A stretch of 64,000 nucleotides of DNA, taken from Paraburkholderia sediminicola (GTDB taxonomy: Bacteria; Pseudomonadota; Gammaproteobacteria; Burkholderiales; Burkholderiaceae). Location: positions 27,708 to 91,707 of the forward strand of contig NZ_CADIKC010000020.1 in the NCBI RefSeq assembly GCF_902859805.1. Direction: 5' to 3'. A program made the position numbers and the translations under genes. Below the pieces are notes generated by a model. The model had not been told where the DNA came from. It searched no databases and saw nothing but the letters and a program-made list of their open reading frames with translations. Numbering within the stretch: position 1 is the stretch's first letter; each line of letters begins with the position of its first letter. This document shows positions 60,144-64,000 of the stretch, piece after piece.

Positions 60144-60168
60144 TCATATGTCGTCGTACAACATATGA
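60144..60168 (+). promoter_or_regulatory. Uronate-regulon operator, extended palindrome before the TRAP genes
   Basis: TCATATGT and ACATATGA form 8-bp perfect arms around CGTCGTACA, enclosing the core TCGTCGTACAA (60151-60161). It is the most symmetric copy of the operator in the window. Confidence 0.7.
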
Positions 60169-60409
60169 GCCCCAACAAATTCATTTCAAGACAGTTTGGG
60201 GCGCTGGACGAAGAGGGTAGCGTTATCTACGCGCATGACCAACGCGCGCGGGGTTCATGCCGAAGCAGTCGAAGCAAAGAAGTCGAGTTGTCTGACAGGA
60301 GTGCTGAGCATCTGTGCCGGGGAAGTAGAACAGGCCAGCACGGCAAACCGCTCGCTACCCGGGAAGGGTGGCGTGTGGAGCCGGGAGACGCATCAAAACC
60401 ATGTCGCAT

Positions 60410-60465
60410 CCGTAAGCGGCCTTCCGTAAGCGACCCCGCGAAAGCGGTCGTTCGCAAGCGGCCCT
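60410..60465 (+). repeat. Four degenerate 14-bp tandem repeats
   Basis: CCGTAAGCGGCCTT, CCGTAAGCGACCCC, GCGAAAGCGGTCGT and TCGCAAGCGGCCCT follow each other without gaps just before the TRAP binding-protein gene. The shared core is AAGCG. They are too divergent and too short for a CRISPR array. Confidence 0.6.
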
Positions 60466-60501
60466 CCGCATCCGGATGATCTAATTTCAAGGAATGTCAC
60501 G

Positions 60502-61494
60502 ATGAAAAACAAGTTTGCCTCTTCCCGTGTTTCGATGATTGTCGCGGCCTCCGTGCTGGCGTTCAGCACCGTGTCGGCGCACGCGCGCGTGTTCCGCGTG
60601 TCGGACGTGCATGGCGACACCTATCCGACCAATATGGCCGTGAAATACATGGGTGAAGAAATCAGCAAGGCAACCGGTGGCAAGGATTCCGTGAAGGTCT
60701 TCGGCAACAGCGCGCTGGGTTCCGAAAACGACACGATCGATCAGGTGCGCATCGGCGCACTGGACATGGCGCGCGCTAACGGTGCCGCGTTCAACGAGAT
60801 CGTGCCGGAATCGATGATTCCCTCGCTGCCGTTCCTGTTTCGCGACATCGACCATTTCCGCAAAGTGATGTATGGCCCGGAAGGCCAGAAGATTCTCGAC
60901 GCCTTCAAGGCGAAGGGCATGATCGCGCTGACGTTCTACGAGAGCGGCGCGCGCTCGATGTACGCGAAGAAGGCGATCCATTCGCCCGCCGACATGAAGG
61001 GGCTCAAGGTACGCGTGCAACCGTCGGATCTGATGGTCGACGAAATCAAGGCGATGGGCGGCACGCCGACGCCGATGCCGTTCGCCGAAGTCTATACCGG
61101 CCTGAAGACGGGCCTGGTGGATGGCGCGGAAAACAACCTGCCGTCGTACGAAGAGACCAAGCATTTCGAAGTTGCGCAGGTCTATTCCGAAACCCAGCAT
61201 TCGATGACGCCGGAAGTGCTGGTGTTCTCCAAGAAGGTTTGGGACACGCTGACGCCGCAGGAGCAGGACATCATCAAGAAGGCAGCGGCTGACTCCGTGC
61301 CTTACTACACGAAGCTGTGGACCGCGCGCGAATCCGACGCGGCAAAGACGGTCACGAAGGGTGGCGCGACGATCGTTACCGCGTCGCAGATCGACCGTCC
61401 TGCTTTCGTGAAGGCGATGCAACCGGTCTGGGCGAAGTATGAAAAGACCCCGCAAATGAAGCAGCTCGTCGACGAAATCCAGGCAGTCAAATAA
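60502..61494 (+). CDS. dctP: TRAP transporter substrate-binding protein (DctP family)
   Basis: Periplasmic binding protein of 330 residues with a signal peptide ending VSAHA-RV. Family blocks are YPTNMAVKYMGEEISKATGG, FGNSALGSENDTIDQVRIGA, MKGLKVRVQPSDLMVDEIKA with the carboxylate-binding Arg, GGTPTPMPFAEVYTGLKTGL, VDGAENNLPSYEETKHFEVA, and the typical C-terminus. Residues resemble uronate-binding TRAP proteins, and the surrounding operators support galacturonate or glucuronate as ligand. It heads a dctPQM operon. Confidence 0.92.
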   Translation: MKNKFASSRVSMIVAASVLAFSTVSAHARVFRVSDVHGDTYPTNMAVKYMGEEISKATGGKDSVKVFGNSALGSENDTIDQVRIGALDMARANGAAFNEIVPESMIPSLPFLFRDIDHFRKVMYGPEGQKILDAFKAKGMIALTFYESGARSMYAKKAIHSPADMKGLKVRVQPSDLMVDEIKAMGGTPTPMPFAEVYTGLKTGLVDGAENNLPSYEETKHFEVAQVYSETQHSMTPEVLVFSKKVWDTLTPQEQDIIKKAAADSVPYYTKLWTARESDAAKTVTKGGATIVTASQIDRPAFVKAMQPVWAKYEKTPQMKQLVDEIQAVK

Positions 61495-61633
61495 GTTTGG
61501 ACGTAACGCGGTGGAGAAGGACCGTGCAGCACGCGCTGCCGGTTTTTCCCGCCGTGCGGTTTCCTGATCCGGTGAGCCTTGGCAGGATTCCTGAAGATCA
61601 AATATAAGTCCGCTGTATGCAAGGATGGGGTCA

Positions 61634-62113
61634 ATGAGATTCATGAAACGCCCAAATGATTTTCTCTTCCGCGTGCTGGTGGTCGTGGCGTCGGCGAGTC
61701 TCGCCACGCTGTGCCTGCTGGTGATTTATAGCGTTGTGATGCGCTATGTCTTCAGTGACGCACCGGATTTTGTCGAACCCATTGCGCTCCTGCTGGTGAT
61801 CGTGATCGCCATGTTCGGGGCCGCGCTCAAAGTTCGCGAAGGCGGCCACATCGGGCTTGATTCGCTGGTCAAGAAGCTGCCGCCGAAAGGCCAGACGATC
61901 GCCCATGCGTTCCAGCACATTTGCCTGATCGTGCTGGCCGTGGCGATTTTCTTCGGCTGCTGGCAGATGGCGGAGACGACGATGGACGACAAGATCCCGA
62001 TCCTGGGCCTTCCGGAAGCGCTTCGATATCTGATTCCGGTCATTGCCAGCGCCTGCATCGCTCTGTTCTCGTTCGAGAACCTGCTGGGGCTTTTCGCACA
62101 GAAACAAAAATAG
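61634..62113 (+). CDS. dctQ: TRAP transporter small permease (DctQ family)
   Basis: Inner-membrane subunit of 159 residues with four helices. RYVFSDAPDFVEPIALLLVI is the DctQ signature (RYVF...EE/EP), and GHIGLDSLVKKLPPKGQ is the amphipathic loop. ATG 61634 has GGGG just upstream; ATG 61625 would add three residues but has AAGG directly touching it. It ends seven bases before the large permease gene. Confidence 0.9.
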   Translation: MRFMKRPNDFLFRVLVVVASASLATLCLLVIYSVVMRYVFSDAPDFVEPIALLLVIVIAMFGAALKVREGGHIGLDSLVKKLPPKGQTIAHAFQHICLIVLAVAIFFGCWQMAETTMDDKIPILGLPEALRYLIPVIASACIALFSFENLLGLFAQKQK

Positions 62114-62120
62114 AAGAATC

Positions 62121-63473
62121 ATGGAACTTGCCATCCTCTCAGTTAGTTTCCTCGTCTTCCTCGTATTCGGGGTTCCTGTTTCGTTCGCGTTGGGACTCTC
62201 GTGCGTCCTGACGTATCTGTATGAAGGCTTGCCGGCGGCCACCGCCATGCAGTCGATGATTTCGGGAATGAACGCGTTTTCGTTTCTCGCGGTCCCGTTC
62301 TTCATTTTCTCAGGCGAGTTGATGCTGCACGGTGGTATCGCCGACCGCATCCTGCGCTTCGCGCAAGCCACGGTGGGCCATTTCCGCGGTGGACTCGGCA
62401 TGGCTAACGTGGTCGCGTGCACGCTGTTCGGCGGCGTATCCGGTTCGCCGACGGCAGACACCTCCGCCATGGGCGGCGTCGTCATTCCGCTGATGAAGCG
62501 CGAAGGCTATAGCGCGGCCTACGCGGTCAACGTGACAACCCATTCTTCGCTGGCGGGCGCGCTGATGCCCACGTCGACGAACATGATCATCTATGCGTTC
62601 GCGGCCCAAGGCATCACGGGAACGTTGAACGGTCACCAGATGAGCGGTGTGTCGATCGGCGATCTGTTGTTTTCTGGTCTGTTGCCGGTGCTGTGGGTGA
62701 TGGGTTTCGTGCTTATCGCTGCGTATTGGCAAGCGGTCAAGTTCGGCTATCCGCGCCGTCCTGATGGCTCGACCGAGTTGCAGCGCTTTCCCGGCTGGTT
62801 CGCGGTGGCCCGCACGTTCCTCGGTGCATTGCCCGGCTTGATGGTGATCGCGATCATTCTGTTCTGCGTGGCCAGGGGTATTGCTACAGCGACAGAAGCG
62901 GCTGCTATCGCAGTGGCTTATTCGTTGGTGCTGACGATCGTCATTTATCGCACGATGACGATGAAGAAGCTCGCTCATGCGCTCGCCAAGGCGGCCAAAA
63001 CCACCGGCGTGGTGTTGCTGCTGATCGGCGTGTCGAACATGCTGCGCTACCAGATGGCCTATCTGGAGATTCCCGACGCCATCGAACACATGCTCGACGG
63101 TGCAACGAGCCTGCCCTGGTTGATGCTGCTTTACATCAACATCATCCAGATCTTTCTCGGCACGTTCGTCGACATGGCTGCGCACATCCTGATCACCACG
63201 CCCTTGTTCCTGCCGATGGCGATGCATGCCGGCGTCGGCCCCGTTCAGTTCGGGATCATGATTTTGCTGAACTGCGCATTGGGTCTCGTGCATCCGCCGA
63301 TTGGTTCGGTGCAGTTCATCGGCTGCGCGATCGGCAATGTGTCGATAGGTGAAACCACCAAGGTGGCGTGGCCTTACTACCTGGCTATCTTCAGCGCGAT
63401 CAACATTGTGACGTACGTACCGATGTTTTCGACGTGGTTGCCTAGCCTGATCAATGGTCACCCGGTGTTTTGA
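62121..63473 (+). CDS. dctM: TRAP transporter large permease (DctM family)
   Basis: Inner-membrane subunit of 450 residues, about twelve helices, that carries substrate with Na+ using the DctQ/DctP partners. Signatures are SVSFLVFLVFGVPVSFALGL, VPFFIFSGELMLHGGIADRI, ACTLFGGVSGSPTADTSAMG, ARGIATATEAAAIAVAYSL and LVHPPIGSVQFIGCAIGNVS. ATG 62121 matches the family start MELAILSVSF. Confidence 0.94.
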   Translation: MELAILSVSFLVFLVFGVPVSFALGLSCVLTYLYEGLPAATAMQSMISGMNAFSFLAVPFFIFSGELMLHGGIADRILRFAQATVGHFRGGLGMANVVACTLFGGVSGSPTADTSAMGGVVIPLMKREGYSAAYAVNVTTHSSLAGALMPTSTNMIIYAFAAQGITGTLNGHQMSGVSIGDLLFSGLLPVLWVMGFVLIAAYWQAVKFGYPRRPDGSTELQRFPGWFAVARTFLGALPGLMVIAIILFCVARGIATATEAAAIAVAYSLVLTIVIYRTMTMKKLAHALAKAAKTTGVVLLLIGVSNMLRYQMAYLEIPDAIEHMLDGATSLPWLMLLYINIIQIFLGTFVDMAAHILITTPLFLPMAMHAGVGPVQFGIMILLNCALGLVHPPIGSVQFIGCAIGNVSIGETTKVAWPYYLAIFSAINIVTYVPMFSTWLPSLINGHPVF

Positions 63474-63546
63474 ACGCTTGATTAAGAGTCGGCACCGGTG
63501 TGGCACTGCCAGATACGACAAATAAGTTTTTTACAGAGGAGCAGAA

Positions 63547-64000
63547 ATGAAAAAGGTAATAGCAACCTCGGCCCTTGGGTTGGTCGCCCTCGGCGCACAC
63601 GCACAAAGCAGCGTGACGCTGTACGGGATCGTCGACACGGGGATCGGTTATCAGAGCAGCCAGACGTCGCTCGGTTCGACGAGTGGCGGCCGTTCGGTGA
63701 TCAAGATGGTGAACGGCATCTGGGCCGGCAGCCGCTTCGGCCTGAAGGGCTCCGAGGACCTGGGCGGTGGCACGAAGGCGATCTTCCAGTTGGAAGAGGG
63801 TTTTAACAGTGCAACCGGCGCACAGTCCGTCACCGGTCTGGCGTTCAACCGGCAGGCTTATGTCGGCGTGGCTAATGCCACGTACGGCTCGTTCACGGCC
63901 GGCCGTCAGTACACGTCGTACTACACGCTGCTGTCGCCGTATAGCCCGACCACGTGGCTGACGGGCGCATACGGCGCGCACCCGGGCGATATCGATTCGC
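63547..64000 (+). CDS. Gram-negative porin, Burkholderia OmpC-like type, 3'-truncated by the window edge
   Basis: Outer-membrane trimeric porin, first 151 residues. The signal peptide MKKVIATSALGLVALGAHA leads to QSSVTLYGIVDTGIGYQSSQ, the Burkholderiales porin start. SRFGLKGSEDLGGGTKAIFQ, LEEGFNS, FNRQAYVGVAN and FTAGRQYTSYY are family blocks. GAGGAG lies six bases before ATG 63547. It follows the TRAP operon by 73 bases and may be coexpressed to let uronates cross the outer membrane. Confidence 0.93.
   Translation, partial: MKKVIATSALGLVALGAHAQSSVTLYGIVDTGIGYQSSQTSLGSTSGGRSVIKMVNGIWAGSRFGLKGSEDLGGGTKAIFQLEEGFNSATGAQSVTGLAFNRQAYVGVANATYGSFTAGRQYTSYYTLLSPYSPTTWLTGAYGAHPGDIDS

Larger units (their letters stand above)
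59863..60501. other. Long intergenic region with operators and a degenerate tandem repeat
   Basis: 639 bases without a supported gene. It contains operators at 59940 and 60144-60168, a weak third site (ATACGACGT at 60125), AT-rich DNA at about 59980-60075, and four imperfect 14-bp repeats at 60410-60465. An open frame from 60165 starts inside the operator and has no ribosome-binding site or family resemblance. Confidence 0.5.

Noticed and set aside
60165..60479. Possible small gene between the lactonase and TRAP genes
   Set aside because: The ATG lies inside the operator palindrome, there is no ribosome-binding site, and the 3' part is made of the 14-bp repeats.

Overview
The window looks like a chromosomal segment of a Burkholderiales bacterium, most likely Paraburkholderia or Burkholderia. 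The evidence is the high GC content, the Burkholderia-type trimeric porin at the right edge, the CioAB-type oxidase with a DUF2474-like peptide, and a dense set of amino-acid ABC and uronate-catabolism genes typical of soil or plant-associated members. No rRNA, tRNA, CRISPR array, IS element or prophage was seen. The species assignment is inference.

Left part (1-15 kb): the 3' part of an MFS transporter; a YefM/YoeB toxin-antitoxin pair with a TGTACA-type operator; a Fur-boxed TonB-dependent siderophore receptor; a DMT exporter divergent from a LysR regulator; and a one-direction iron-uptake cluster (OprB-type porin, secreted beta-propeller, Tat-exported DyP peroxidase, FbpA, FbpB, FbpC) with its own Fur-like box. 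An arylamine N-acetyltransferase and an isoprenylcysteine-methyltransferase-like membrane protein follow.

Middle part A (16.7-29.6 kb): two polar amino-acid ABC importer clusters arranged tail to tail, each with its own HutC-type GntR regulator and GTMTAKAC-type operators. The first ends in a HAL/PAL-family lyase that lacks exactly the Ala-Ser-Gly tripeptide that forms the MIO cofactor. The best known MIO-less member of that family is ergothionase, so this cluster is a candidate uptake and elimination system for a trimethylammonium (betaine) amino acid such as ergothioneine. The second cluster is divergent from a 2-oxoglutarate/Fe(II)-type oxygenase translationally coupled to a FAD-linked 2-hydroxyacid dehydrogenase.

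Middle part B (29.6-44 kb): a solitary molybdate/sulfate-type binding protein; a 1136-residue fusion of a GMC oxidoreductase to an alpha/beta-hydrolase with a Cys nucleophile; a sigma-factor-like protein; a hybrid histidine kinase and a LuxR-type response regulator; the cioAB operon with a perfect FNR/Anr box and a 63-residue accessory peptide; a HigBA-like module; a chloroperoxidase-type hydrolase and a DUF2867 protein.

Right part (44.3-64 kb): a pectin/uronate regulon. It comprises an exported polygalacturonase, two uronate dehydrogenases, a lactonase, galactarate dehydratase, both branches from 5-dehydro-4-deoxyglucarate (KdgD plus 2-oxoglutarate-semialdehyde dehydrogenase; GarL plus GarR), two MFS carriers, a TRAP transporter and a porin. 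A 17-bp operator family containing TYRTCSTACAA recurs in front of nearly every transcription unit, and a FadR/FCD-type GntR regulator lies in the middle. This is the clearest one-regulator, many-promoter arrangement in the window.
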